64,000 nt of DNA, from NCBI GenBank assembly GCA_037447605.1, contig CM074807.1, positions 256,368 through 320,367 of the forward strand, in the 5' to 3' direction. The stretch is from Zygnema circumcarinatum (Eukaryota; Streptophyta; Zygnematophyceae; Zygnematales; Zygnemataceae). The notes under the pieces are model-generated. The model ran no database searches and was not told the DNA's origin. It worked only from the letters and a program-made list of their open reading frames with translations. This document shows, in pieces, positions 1 through 12,300 of this stretch (position 1 is the first letter of the stretch; every line of letters begins with the position of its first letter). The position numbers and the translations under genes are program-made.

Positions 1-121
1 CCCCCCCCCCCCCCCTCCCCCCATCCCCTCGCCTCTTCTCTTCCATATTCCTAGTCTTCCGGCGAATCATTCACAGCCTTTTCCGCCTACCGTCTATGTA
101 GCACAATCACTTTTTCCTCAC
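1..121 (-). other. Pta intron, truncated by window edge
   Basis: Follows the GTGAGG donor of the exon ending at 122. It begins with a run of about 15 C on the + strand. No coding signal is seen. Confidence 0.7.
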
Positions 122-3100
122 CTTATGCTTCCGTAGCTCGTATAAGTTATTGGTATATCGTTCGAGGTCGGGTGAAGTTGCAGGATCTATCACTTGGATG
201 TCATCAAGCGCCACACGAAGCTGCTTTGCTTTCGCTTCAATATTATTTGTGTCTCCAAGCATTGTAAGGCGGGCCAGTCCACGCCTCACAACCTCACCAG
301 CGGCCTGAATTGTGCGGGGCTCCTCTCCCTGCCCCCTCACAGCCCCCACGTCGACCTCAACTTAAGCTTCAGCAAGTACAAATTAACTTTCTCGACTCCA
401 CGATGGCTTACCACCGAGAGAAAATCGAGATAGTCTGGTGAAGTTAGGCTGTGCGAAGTTTTGCATAAATGAAATGGACAATGGGTCATCTTCTGCATAG
501 TGCGTGAATAACGCTCTTTCGATTGAAGGCAAGGTGGAGCTTACTATGGATCTCTGATATAGTTCCAATAGGCCGGGTCACAGAAATTACCTCGGGAAGC
601 ACAATGTGCATCTGGGCAGCTTTCGCTTTTTCAAAGAGGGTGTACTTGAAAAGCTTTGGGTTCATCTTCACTTCGCGTTCCTGATACAATTTTCGTGGAC
701 CCAACCAAGTTTCAATCTGCTTAGTGAGCATTCATATGCTAATCATTCAACGTCATTAGCCAAAGAAAAAAAAGCGACTCTTGAAGAAATAAGCCCAACT
801 TAGCTCTTGAAGATTTGAGCCTCAAAGCCATGCAGTGGGAGGAAATTACCAGAAATTTCTATCAAATGCGCTGAGATTTCTTACCGTAAACAGCAGATTC
901 TTAAGCGTATCCATGTTCACATGTTCATCAAAGAGCACCTGCAGCAGTTTCAGCTTCCCCTGATCAGTAGGATACTCTCGTCCAATCTCACACATACATG
1001 TGGAACTGGTTGCGGTGTGGCTAAAAGCTCCAACAAAGCTCCCCAATCAAATTATCAGAAATTAAGACTATTGGAAGAGTTTCCGTTTTGGCTTCTAGAA
1101 AATGATAGAAACGGGTGCGCTGTGTACCTGAGCTCGCTCAATCTTTCGAAGGGATCCAGCCTGAAAACTGGGGTGAGTCTTTGAAAGCGCGATTGACGTT
1201 TCATATGTTGGCATCTTGGCCAGTAGAACTGGCAAGGTTGTTTCATTCGGTCGTTTCTGCAGACGTTTAAGCAAGCCCATTATAAAATCATGCAAAAGTG
1301 GATTCTTTTGCGATCATAATAACTTCACGACGAACATCGACAGGGATCTCAAAGGATAGCCTACAAATTAGTTTCATTTCCCGCATTACACGTACGTACG
1401 TACGTACGTACGTCCTACAGCTCCAGTGCGGATTTCAAACTTGGCGTGTTTCTAATTCTCACCTTAATCAATCTGTCGATGAGAGGACTTGGAGACGTGC
1501 CCCCTGTCAAGACCACAGCTGATACATTGCACTTGGAGTGGGAATCGTGTAAATCCAAAAGACCCAAAAGAATGTCGGGTCGACTGACATGGGTTAACAC
1601 CATAGCTCCTCTCGAAGGATCGCTCTCTTCAGGTATACGTTCAATGAGGTCTTCTAGCTGTAAAGTCCCGACTATTGTCCTCGTAATTTCAGCAGAGAGG
1701 CTTGCATCAGCACCATGCCCGTATAAGATTTCAGCGTTCAGCACATCTTTCACATCATGAACCTGCACGAGTAGCCAGAACAAGCACTAAGGAGAGGCGA
1801 CAGAAAAGTGATCCCAGAAACCTTGGAATTATGTAAAGTGTTAAAAACTGTTGTTTGTTACTAGGTCACAAGGAAAGTCACAAGTTCTGTTACTGAATGC
1901 AGCAATAGGGTACAAATAAAAGTCGAAGATATAACCCTTTTGAGAATTAGCTCACCTGTACTGCCTGCAGGAGGTCATCCTCGGGTACACCTCCAACAAA
2001 AGGCAGGCCCAGATCTGCTAGCTTTTGTTGCAAGACAGTCTTCCCTCGAGATGAGATAGGCATCTTGTGAACAAGAGAGCCTAAAACATCTACGTGTTCC
2101 TTTTGTAGCAATCGCCGATTTTCGACGATATTATTTACCACTTCCTTCTCCCAATCCACTTCGTCCCAGTTAACCTGCCATTCCAAATTCGACCATTATG
2201 AAGTGAAAGAACAATCAATAGAGGGTTTGATGTTCATTACATCAGGTACGACATCAACTACAACCATCAAATACGAAAAACGGGTACACCGCTGTCGTGT
2301 ACATCATTTCTTTGCGACTCAGAACTTAATATTCGTTTCCCCACCTTATCAACTCACCTTATCCTCACCTATTCCTTCTTCCTTACCTTATCGCGGATGT
2401 CTGAAGCGCCTGCTGCAGCAAACCCATCTGTCACAAGGAGAGCGGGAGAGCTAAGGGCTGCAGCTATGGCGCCCATTATGGGGGTGCTGTTCGAGCCGTC
2501 TCGAAGACTTGTACCATCCACAACCACATAGTCATGGTTGCTTTTATACTTTTCGTATGCTGCAACATGAGAGCAATAAAAATGGAGATGAGATGGATAA
2601 AAGTCATTTCAAAGGACACATGTGGTACAAGCATGGATTCTCCACACAAGATAGCGGTAAAGGACAAGAGGCGCGAATACGAGAAATTCAAACATATTCA
2701 TAAGATAACCACTGAAAGGAATGCACCATGTTTTATTAATAAGCAAACACGAGAAACACGCACATGCGCACACACGCACACACACACAACAAACATAGAT
2801 GGGGGGTGGGGGGTGGGGGGGGGAAGGCAGCAAAATGCTCTGCTCCTGCTCCAGGAAGGACCTGAGCCCATACCCCTGAGAACAGTGTCAATAAGGTCGT
2901 CAATCCTATCCTGCGCAATCAGCGCCAAAGCCTCCCCCTGCGTGAGTGCTCTCATGTCTGAGATGGGACCCGGCAGTTCAAAAATCTCCTGCATCGCCTT
3001 TGTGCGGTTGCCGCCATGAGAGGTGTCATCAATAGGGCGAAAGTATCCAACTCCAGGCCGGAATCTGCTGAGGGCATGAAAGAGCCCCAGGTTGACTCCC

Positions 3101-3848
3101 ATGGAGTTGACTTGAGCGCCAATACTGCAATAATCATGGGTCAGGAGGGAAAATATTTTCAGGAAGTACACTAAACAGAAGCGCAGGCAAGATACACTCT
3201 CTCAAGATGGTTTTTCTGGAGCGCTTCTTTCTTTCTAGCATTTGTTTTATAAAGGGACTTTTCAGCCACAGGGAGTCATCGTATTAAAACGGAAAAGGAA
3301 TTATGACTTTGAAAGTCTTCAGGGCCATCGGTACTAAGTTATGAAAATTGGAGACGTCCCCTAGATGCAACCAAAAAAAAAAAAAAAAAAAAAACAACAA
3401 TAAAACAACCCAAAATGCAAAACATCCCAATTCAACAAGTTCCAATAACGGAGAAGGAGAAGGCAAACGATTCATTTCAGATTACCGCCCACTTAAGCAG
3501 TAGCCCAAATCGATTCCATACTTTGTATCATTGTTCCTTCCATCACCGTCGCAAAGCTACATTCAGACGTCCAAGCCAAGCCCTACGATTTCCAGTAGAA
3601 ATCTTGAAGCTCTTGCCTCGCCGGTTTGAAGACGCGTACCATGTATGATGTATGAAGACGCTATCTTGCTTTAAGGTGCTCTGTGCTCTCCTCCAAAGCC
3701 TGTGCACAAACTGAGTTTCTGGCAGCTTAGAGCTTCCAAGAAGCCCGGGAACTTGTGGAAACTGGCCGCCATTTTTGCTGCACGAAGACGACTTCCGGAG
3801 CGCGCGTGCGCCAAGAAAGCGGAGCATTGCAGCTGCAACAAGTCTCAC
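122..3848 (-). CDS. PTA: Phosphate acetyltransferase (phosphotransacetylase), 3' part outside window
   Basis: Interconverts acetyl-CoA plus phosphate and acetyl phosphate plus CoA. Nine exons join in frame (minus strand): 3848-3640, 3124-2874, 2559-2387, 2174-1956, 1762-1463, 1256-1128, 938-885, 716-591, 328-122, giving 556 codons; the rest of the catalytic domain lies left of base 1. The N-terminus (MLRFLGARALRKSSS) is basic and Ser/Arg-rich like a mitochondrial presequence. Then come the N-terminal P-loop-fold domain (GLFHALSRF..VGYFRPI, DYVVVDGT, PALLVTDG), the DRTGG domain (NAEILYGHGADAS, VSAVVLTGG, AKMPTYETS) and the start of the PTA_PTB domain (MNPKLFKYTLFEKAKAAQ, IVLPEGEEPRTIQAA, VIDPATSPDLERY). 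All junctions are GT-AG with matching phase. It is divergent from acetate kinase, its pathway partner. Organellar targeting is inferred. The domain order is that of long bacterial-type Pta. Confidence 0.93.
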
Positions 3849-5337
3849 TAAAAATAAGGCGCCTCCTTAATAAACAGCCAGAGGAGGGGTGTCCTGGAGT
3901 AGAGCAAGAATCTGCTTGCAGAAGAAAGGTGCGCGGAGACAGGGTATATTGATCAGTAGATTATTCAGCACGAACAATAAAGCAAGATATTTCTTGATCA
4001 GAATAAGTGTCAAGAGGCCACCAAGGGCAGTGCTGCTCTTCCTCATTTATAAACTGAGAGTGCAGATCGTCCAGGAGCCTGCTGAGGCCAAACATTTTGG
4101 AAGGACGCAATTTTATCCGAAATTTCAGCAGGATGTTTCGGTCTGCCCGAGTTTGCTGTTCTTCCAATGACACCGTAAAGAAAAATCTTTCATTCACTAC
4201 AATTGGATAAGCAAGATAGGCGCACAATAGAAGAAAACCTTTTCTGTCTCGACAATGACCGTCGCTATTCTATTTACTTTTCTGGTCCTCAAGTAAAAGT
4301 ACCGAATTTGCCAGCACGACAAGAGCCGCGCTGTCGCGTCAGCAAGGCCTGCCACGCTGGCGTGCCGTCGTCCCAGCCTGGAAACTTTTTTTTTACTGAC
4401 CGGACTCCATAACACCCAATCATCAAGCGCCAGAGTCAGAAACGGTGTTAAATTTGTTTCAGAACGCCAAACAATGTCCCTGATTGGTGGATAGGCCTGA
4501 CCGTAGTCTCAAAAAATTCCCTGTGACCGTACGGACCGTGAGATTACCGCACGAGCGAAGAGGATCTTTCCTGATAGTGTGACACGTGGCAGAATATCAT
4601 TGGGGATAATGCTGAGTCAACATTTCCAGCAGTCCCTGCTGGCAGGCTTGACCAAAGTTTCAAGTTTGTTCCAAAAAACTGGAAACTGCAAACTGTCGTT
4701 GGAAGAGAGACCAGGCTTCGGAGGGCTTGCACTGCAGGCAGGGCTCCTCGCCTCTTGAAAGCAGCGCTCTGCGTCTTGGACGGCGGAGGGGCGAGAAGGG
4801 GAGCGGGAACTGATATACATTTTTTACGACCGCAGGTTCAATACTTCATCTTGCAGGTGAAATTCAAAGAAATTAAAGAAATCGTTTTTTCTTTTTTTTC
4901 TTTTGGAGGGTTTTTTTTTTTTTTTTTCTATATTGTACGTTTCTTTCCAGTCGTTGTTAGGTTGAGAGAATTTCAGCGAGAGGCTAATATTGCTCGTTGG
5001 AACGCAAATTTTGAAAACAGGTCAATGCGCTGATAGGTCGGTCCCCTTTGTTGCTATTGTAATAAGGCCATTCTCCTTCAAACTTTGAAGATTTACAGTG
5101 CTCAAACTTTTCAATGCACGAAATATTTGCCTGTAACCTGACGAGCTCTTTTATGTTCACATGATGTCCGTTACCCTTGTTTCTTTTTCTTGTCGTAGTA
5201 ATATAGGACAAGACAAGACAAGACAAGACAAGACCTTTTTTTGTGAGCAGGGAACCACTCAGGATTCAAGCCGCAGCACCTGGTTTGCTGACATATTTTT
5301 ATTAAAAAATTCTACGTTCGGCAGCCGTTCAGGAAAG
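3849..5337. promoter_or_regulatory. Divergent Pta/acetate kinase intergenic region
   Basis: About 1.5 kb separates the two start codons and should contain both promoters and 5' UTRs. Visible: a CCGTACGG palindrome near 4527-4534 with a GTAC core, a poly-T run at about 4908-4928, and a short tandem repeat of ACAAG at about 5208-5234. The acetate kinase frame stays open upstream to an ATG at 5161, so an N-terminal extension is possible but not required. No clear TATA box was found. Confidence 0.5.
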
Positions 5338-8300
5338 ATGGGCCGCTCGGTTTTGGTCCTGAATGCAGGAAGCTCCTCTCTTAAGTGAGTTTGCATATTT
5401 CTAGTTAACCTCCATAATCGGAGCAGGAAATTCCTGGGGCAGTCCAATTTGACATGACATGCCTTGCTTGGTTACACTTTTTCATTTACTTCTTTGATAA
5501 GCATGCGATGGCAAGAGAGCCTGTCGTATTCATGCTGCTCATGTTGAGAATGAGTATTTTCGTCTGGTCTGTTGGATGGTCGGTTTGAGTTTCTAACAAA
5601 AAAATGATGAGGAGAACTCATTAACAAGCGAGGCCTTTTGCATTGTCAGAAAAACCATTCCCGTGTTTTAGCGCATCAGCCAAGAAAGTAGATTTTGAGA
5701 GACTCTGTTCTATGGCGATCCTTCCTCTGTAGGATGTGAAGTCTCACGAGTGCTTAGATTTTTTGCCTTTAATGAACGCAGTAGACTCATAGTTTATGTT
5801 TTGTGTTTCTCATACAAACAAAGTAAGGCTAAAAGAATGGGCTGGCTTGGATGGTCGGTGCAGGTATGCCTTATACAGCATTGGGCAACAGATGAAGCTT
5901 TCAGTTCAAGGTCTTGTGGAGCAGATCGGATCTCCAAGCAGCACTATCAAGCATACAGTCATCAATGGGGGCAAGAATACGATCACAGAGGTTAGCCTCC
6001 AAAGACTGAAAGTTGATAAAGCTGGTTCGTTTGACTTCGTGCAACAACCAACGTAATAAAGCAGACTCAATGCGATTGATTTTCATCATAAGGCAGACTT
6101 GCATTATCTTCATTTTCGCACGTGTAGCAGTCCTGGTCAAACTTGCTTTGCCGTATTTGTTGATGCATTGATTAGTTCTAACCGAGTTTACGCATTGCCC
6201 AGATACTGAAGCGTAGCTCTTAGAATGGAGTACCGATTGCATGTGTTGCTGTCTGCTTGTCGAAGAGAGGGAGAGGGAGAGGGAGAGTGAGAGGGAGAGG
6301 GAGAGGGAGAGGGAGTGGGAGAGGGAGAGAGGGAGAGGGAGAGGGAGAGGGAGAGGGAGAGGGAGAGGGAGAGGGAGAGGGAGGAGGGAGAGGAGAGGAG
6401 AGGGAGAGGAGAGGGAGAGGAGAGGGAGAGGAGAGGGAGAGGGAGAGGAGAGAGGGAGAGGGAGAGGGAGAGGGAGAGGAGAGGAGAGGGAGAGGGAGAG
6501 GGAGAGGGAGAGGGAGAGGGAGAGGGAGAGGGAGAGGGAGAGGGAGAGGGAGGAGGGAGAGGGAGAGGGAGAGGGAGAGGGAGAGGGAGAGGGAGAGGGA
6601 GAGGGAGAGGGAGAGGGAGAGGGAGAGGGAGAGGGAGAGGGAGAGGGAGAGGGAGAGGAGAGGGAGAGGGAGAGGGAGAGAGGGAGAGGGAGGGAGAGGG
6701 AGAGGAGAGGGAGAGGGAGAGGGAGAGGGAGAGGGAGGAGGGAGAGGGAGAGGGAGAGGGAGAGGGAGAGGGAGAGGGAGAGGGAGAGGGAGAGGGAGAG
6801 GGAGAGGGAGAGGGAGGAGGAGAGGGAGAGGGAGAGGGAGAGGGAGAGGGAGAGGGAGGAGAGGGAGAGGGAGAGGGAGAGGGAGAGGGAGAACTTAAAC
6901 TTGAAATGTTTTTTGTTGACAGAGCCACCAAATCGGCGACCATAAAGCTGCTCTCCAAAAAGTGGTGGGCCTGCTCCATATGAGCAAAGAGGAATCTAAG
7001 GCCATTGCGGCGGTGGGGCATAGAGTTGTTCACGGAGGGGAGGCCGTGGACAGGCCCGTTCTCATCACAGAAGATCTCAAGAAAGCGGTGGAACGTGCAT
7101 CCCCTTTGGCACCCCTTCACAATCCTCCCAACTTGCAGGTAAGAAGAGAAGCAGTCAAAAGTCGTGGTTTCCAACGTTTTCTTTTCTCGATAAAATGGCC
7201 GATTTTGGTTTGATGTTAAAGTGTTAGAAGGATCGTTTGCCCATGTTTACTTATGCAGGGAATTCGGGTTGCCGAAGAGCTGTTTTCTTGCCCGCAAGTG
7301 GCAGTGTTCGATACAGCTTTTCACTCCACCATTCCAAGGAGTGCTTTTCTCTATGGCCTGCCCTACCAGCTCTATAAAGAGCTTGGAATCCGGCGCTATG
7401 GCTTCCATGGCACAAGCTATTTGTACCTTGTGAGGGAAGCTGCCAAGTTCTTAGGGAAGCCAATAGAGGAAGTGAACCTCATATGCTTGCATCTTGGTGC
7501 CGGCGCGAGTATGGCTGCGATCAAGCAGGTACTTTCTTTGATGAGTACGTTTTCCTTTCAATGAACAACCAATACATATAAGCTTATGCAAGCGATGTTA
7601 TGAGTTTTGACTTATCTGGGCTCACTCAAATCGCTAGCTTGAAGGTCTGATGGCTACTCTTGTCCGCAAATTGGCCCAGAAAATTAAATAGATGAACTCC
7701 TCCGAATTCGAATTGACACCAGTGAATGAATAAATGCCTCGTACAGCATGTGTTTCCTTCTCCCCTTTCATTTCATGTCTCCTGTTGAAAATTTGGCAGG
7801 GAAAATGCATAGACACCACAATGGGGGTAACCCCTCTGGAGGGTCTCATCATGGCGACAAGATCAGGCGACATTGATCCCGCGATTCCCAAGATTTTGGG
7901 CGACCTGCGAGGCCTGAACCCCACTGAAGTAGACAACCTTTTGAACAAAAAGAGTGGTCTGTTCGGCATCTGCGGCGAGAAAGATATGAAGACTATAGTG
8001 GAGAAGGCTCAGGCAGGGGAGGAGCAGTGCGAGCTCGCTCTGGACGTGTTTGTTCACAGAGTACGAAAGTATCTCGGAGCGTATTTGGTGCATTTAGAGG
8101 GAAAGGTGGATGCTATTGTTTTCAGTGCAGGTATCGGCGAAAGATCTGCCCCAGTGAGAGGCCGAATTTGTAAGGGCTTAGATGCGTTCGGCATCGTGGT
8201 CGACCCCGTTAAGAACGAGGAGTCGCGGAAGGACGCGAGGGCCATTCAGATGGAAGGCTCCTCGACGAAAATCCTCGTGGTTCCCACCGACGAAGAGCTC

Positions 8301-8378
8301 TGCATTGCGCAGCAGACAGTGGAGGTGCTGCACGAGCTGGAGGAGAGGGAGAAGGCAAAGTCGGCAATGGGGGCGTAG
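5338..8378 (+). CDS. ACK: Acetate kinase
   Basis: Transfers phosphate from acetyl phosphate to ADP (reversibly), completing the Pta-Ack route from acetyl-CoA to acetate plus ATP. Five exons: 5338-5384, 5864-5990, 6923-7138, 7259-7528, 7800-8378, encoding 412 aa, the usual length. Motifs: [19 protein letters not shown] (N-terminal phosphate-binding Asn/Ser), [20 protein letters not shown] with the catalytic Asp, [36 protein letters not shown], and [13 protein letters not shown] near the C-terminus. The second His of the usual HGTSH motif is Tyr here. With the start at 5338 there is no targeting peptide; the open frame back to 5161 (MMSVTLVSFSCRSN) could supply one. Intron 2 holds a long GAGAGG tract. 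Divergent from Pta. Confidence 0.95.
6257..6892. repeat. Long (GAGAGG)n-type purine tract in acetate kinase intron 2
   Basis: About 635 bp of almost pure GAGAGG/GAGGGA repeat on the + strand, nearly without pyrimidines. It makes up about two thirds of the 932 bp intron 5991-6922. It creates long open frames of Arg/Glu/Gly or Ser/Pro that are not genes. Confidence 0.97.
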
Positions 8379-9369
8379 GGGAAAGCTGCCACTTGAAGGC
8401 AGACATGCATTCGCAGGAATTAGGGTTTGAAGGGTTATACGCATTGGTCGTTATTATTGAGCACCCCACGTGCGATGTAGGGAAACCTAAGTGCAGGAGG
8501 TCTGGTAGAGTTTTTTTGGAACAGACAAAGATGATATATGTTAACGGGGGACGGAATAAGTCAAAGGAAGGATGTAGGAGAGTTTGAAGGGCGGTAAGTG
8601 CTGGATAAAGCTCAATGTACTGTATGTTAGTCGAGTCGTTTAGGGTTTTAGGGTCTTGTAGGGTTAGAATTTTGCGATGTAGACAAGAGGAAGGAGGATA
8701 TGTGGCATCCAAGCTTATCTTCTTTATGCATAGCCCCAAGTACGCGCCCGCAGAAAGCCATGGATGGATGATGGCATGGCCATGGATGGTACATCCGGTG
8801 TTACTTTTGAGATGGCTCGTCCCGCCAGTCATTGCCGTACGAGTGACATACAGCTTCAATCCCGGTAACGACAGCGTTTCCCGCCCGCTGAAGCGTGCTA
8901 CGAGCTGCCGTACCGTACAATCCACTCTATCATACCGTACAATAAAGCAAGTCAACGCGATCGACCATTCATTACCCGGACGGCGTCATCATTCGGCCCA
9001 GCCATAATGATCGCCGGAACGACGACGCGGTCAACGGCAAAAGGATCCCACTCGGGTGGTGCCCGTAGACGCTTGGGTGTGCACTGGGATCCGAAGTGGG
9101 TGCGCGGAGCACCCGTCCATACATCGGGCGGTGCCATTTTCTGCCGACGATGAGGTTCGAACCCTGCCCCACGGCGGCCTGATTTCGCAGGTGCGAGTCT
9201 CGTGCACTCGTAGTTCCAGGGTCACCATGCCTGCATCGACCAATCACAACGTGACACGTGAGCGTACTGACTACGTGACCGATTTTGATTGGCCCAGCTC
9301 GACTACAGGTTGCAAATGTTGGAGCAGGAGCAGGGACGTAGTGTTCGTCTCCTGCTCCGTTCGCCAGCC
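8379..9369. other. Intergenic region between ACK and the plastid-protein gene
   Basis: ACK 3' flank and the upstream region of the next gene. It holds telomere-like TTTAGGG/TAGGGTTT words at 8416-8430 and 8639-8668, and GTAC-containing sites at 8909-8942 (CCGTACCGTAC type). No coding frame with family resemblance was seen. Confidence 0.6.
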
Positions 9370-12300
9370 ATGGCTGCTGCCTCGTCCGCCTGCCAGCAGC
9401 CATGCCGCGCCCTCCTGCAAGCCGTGCCTCTCTCAGAACTCGCCGCAAGCTCGCTCAATGGAGAATCTATAAATAGGCGCCTCTCTCCGTACCCGCTGCT
9501 TGTTGCCAATGTTTCAGCTGTGCGGGCTCTGAGTGTTAGGGATGCAGTCAGAGGAACGGCGAAGCAGAGGTGCTGGAGGACTTTTGCAGGGAGTGATGGT
9601 GGAGAAAATGCGGTAATGAAACCAGGGAAACACACGATTGTTTCTGTTTTTTTTTTTTTTCTTCTCTCTCCCGACTGTTGCTGTTTTTTGTGACACAAAA
9701 GTGAAGCGAGAGAAGCCATTTAGAACCTGTTCTTAATGTCACGGATCGGGTTGAAGTGCTAAGCTTCAGAAGGAAGAACTTGAGAATAACCTTTTTTCAC
9801 CGCACTGCTCATGCTGTCGAACTCCGAGGCCGCGTTGCAGATGTTACTGGTTTCCTCCAACAGTTTGCATTCAATATTTTTGACATTAAATCGAAATGCA
9901 TTGCATTTTATTCGCCACACTTCCTTTCTTAAATGGTACATTTGTGTTTATCCTTTGCGAGCACCGCCCGGCACTCACTTACAAATAGTGCGCAAGCTTT
10001 TGTGCATTAACTTTACTGCACGAACATGTTTGACATTTTGATGTGGTGACATCTCATCGGAAGTATGACATTAGCTAAAGCTCTATCAACATTTGGCATG
10101 GATTACTTTCAGCCGACTAAAGACTCTACCGTGAAGTTTAGAGTTCAGACTATCGGCGTACCCCGAATGCTGAAATGCCGTGGACTCACAAATTCTCTCC
10201 CATTGTTTCCGGCTTGCATGGCTGTGCCTTTTCACACCATCCTTGGGGTCACTATTTTGTTCGCAACGAGTACTCATGATTGAATGATCGTATTTGTCTT
10301 TCTCGCATCATAGGAGGCACTCCAGCAATCTGATCCCGATGATCAGTCGAAGGAGGATCTTGCAGCCAAGGTGAATAGAGCTGGCCACAAGCGGTGTACC
10401 ACGGTCGGTTAGTCATTGCATTCTCAGGCACTTGTTGAAGACGCAGAATACAATGTGGTGCGTTCAGCACATGGAAGTTGAAATTTATGTGTTGGACGCC
10501 TATGAAAATGAACCATGGCTGAATTCTTTCATGAGTTTTATCTTCAAGTCGGCCGGTTTGACTTCACTTTCAAATTAAAGTTGCATGATGGGCATGTCTT
10601 CATCTCATCCTGTAAGAGTCATCGTTGGCTATTTCCCAACGATATCCAGCAACTGATGAAGGGGGTGAGCATCTTTTAATCGTGTTTGACACCTTCCGCC
10701 CTCTCCTACACTGCGACTAGCTGGCAGCAGCGGAAGCAGAGGCTGAGGCGCTTAGGAGGGAACTTGCAGTCCGGCGAGCAGAGAAGATAGGAGACTTGTC
10801 GAAACTCAAACCAACTTCACCTCCGAAACGCATTGATGGAACTGGCTTCCGAGAAACGGTTCTTGGTAGCAAGGGAGGAACAGGTGAATGATCATAAAGT
10901 ATCCCTTTTGATCCTCGACTATACAACACATCCTATTGCTTGAATCTACTTTGGCGGCTGGCTAGTACCTTCCCCCCTCTTTCGCTCTCCTTTCCCCTAC
11001 CGCATGACTCCTATCAGTTCTCTTTGCTCGAATCTTCGTGTGCTCATTTCTCTCTCTCCTCCATTCCTCACGCTTGACGCACTTTTGGGTAGGTTCTTTT
11101 GCAGAAAAAATGTCTTGAAGATTTCTTACGAGGTTGTGTCGCGTACTCTTTCAGGGACTCCGGCACAGGAAATGTCAAAATGGGGTCTTTCTGAGGCGGA
11201 CCTTTTGGTCGCAAAGAAAGGCATCTCTGAGACAAGCTTTCAAGAGCCGGCTTTGGAAGAAGGAGCAGAAAACGTTGTCACTCGACGCCTTCTTATTGGA
11301 ATAGGGCTTACAGCAGTCACCCTTGCCCTCGCCTTCGTAAGTCAATCTGCAAAGCAGCGTGTTTTCCAGTTTTAGTATACCTTCAATTCAGTAAGGTCAA
11401 ACAGGACTCTTTAGCCCCTTCCTCCCCACTTTCCTCCTTTTTCCATTGTGTTTCGAGAAACCTGGAATAGTTTGTAATTTTCATGCATATATAACAATTT
11501 TCGTACTTGTCTATATCTGAAATCAGGTGAAACTTCCTACACAGATCAGCAAGCCTTCAAAACCCCTTTTCTTCTACCTTGTTTCGCTTGTCAAGCTTCA
11601 AGAAACCCTCACTTTACTTTCAAAGGAGGACGCGCCTGAAGGTGTTTGGTGCTCCTGACCTTCTTTGATTACACTTCGCTCATTCATAAAGTAGAAATCT
11701 CTGTGTGCTTAACAAATTAGCGGTGTTCGAGTGAATCCGAACTTACTTCGTATGGCATCATATAGACCAGAAGTAACTCGAGCACATAGGAAAAGTGGGA
11801 GAATCACGTGGGATCACTGGTCACCTATGTAGGCAGTTCCCCCACTATTGAACAAGAGCTGGCTACATTTTGCAGATGTGAATTCGATCACAAAGCAGAT
11901 TCGGAGTGTCGGTGGTTCTTCAGCAGATCTCAGGAGCAACCTTCTGAGGTAAAGATGACTTCCTTGGGCTGCTATTTGCACACATTCCACTTTGACCCGA
12001 TATCAAAGCATATGAAGACCACTTTCTGTGTGTTTTCTGATTATGATCAATGTCTGGGTGAGGTGGAGATATCTGCAGTGCAGCTACTCTATATGAAGAT
12101 TCGAAAGTGGATTCTGCTACCAGCTTGGCATTCGAAATTCTGGAGTACTTGGACCAGGTAAGGAGAGGACATATCGCCCATTTTGCCATTAGCTGCCAAA
12201 AGAAATGTTGAGTAAGTACTCCCTTACTGGGTCAAGAGGGTTTCACCATTGCTCCCCCAAGTACAGTCAAAAGCCGTAGCTCAAGACTGGCAACAAGCAA

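Noticed and set aside
1391-1412. (CGTA)n run as a regulatory GTAC site
   Set aside because: It lies within a Pta intron and is a simple tetranucleotide microsatellite.
2874-3848. Loss of a canonical GxxxxGKS/T P-loop in the Pta N-terminal domain
   Set aside because: Some bacterial Pta proteins, including that of E. coli, also lack the canonical motif there, so it is not evidence of decay.
6188-7174. Long frames on both strands across the GA tract (Ser/Pro/Leu and Arg/Glu/Gly repeats)
   Set aside because: They arise from the simple GAGAGG repeat inside the acetate kinase intron.
9467-9479. CTATAAATAGGCG resembling a TATA box
   Set aside because: It lies inside the first exon of the plastid protein; the frame with a transit peptide needs the ATG at 9370, and no in-frame ATG follows the TATA-like site.
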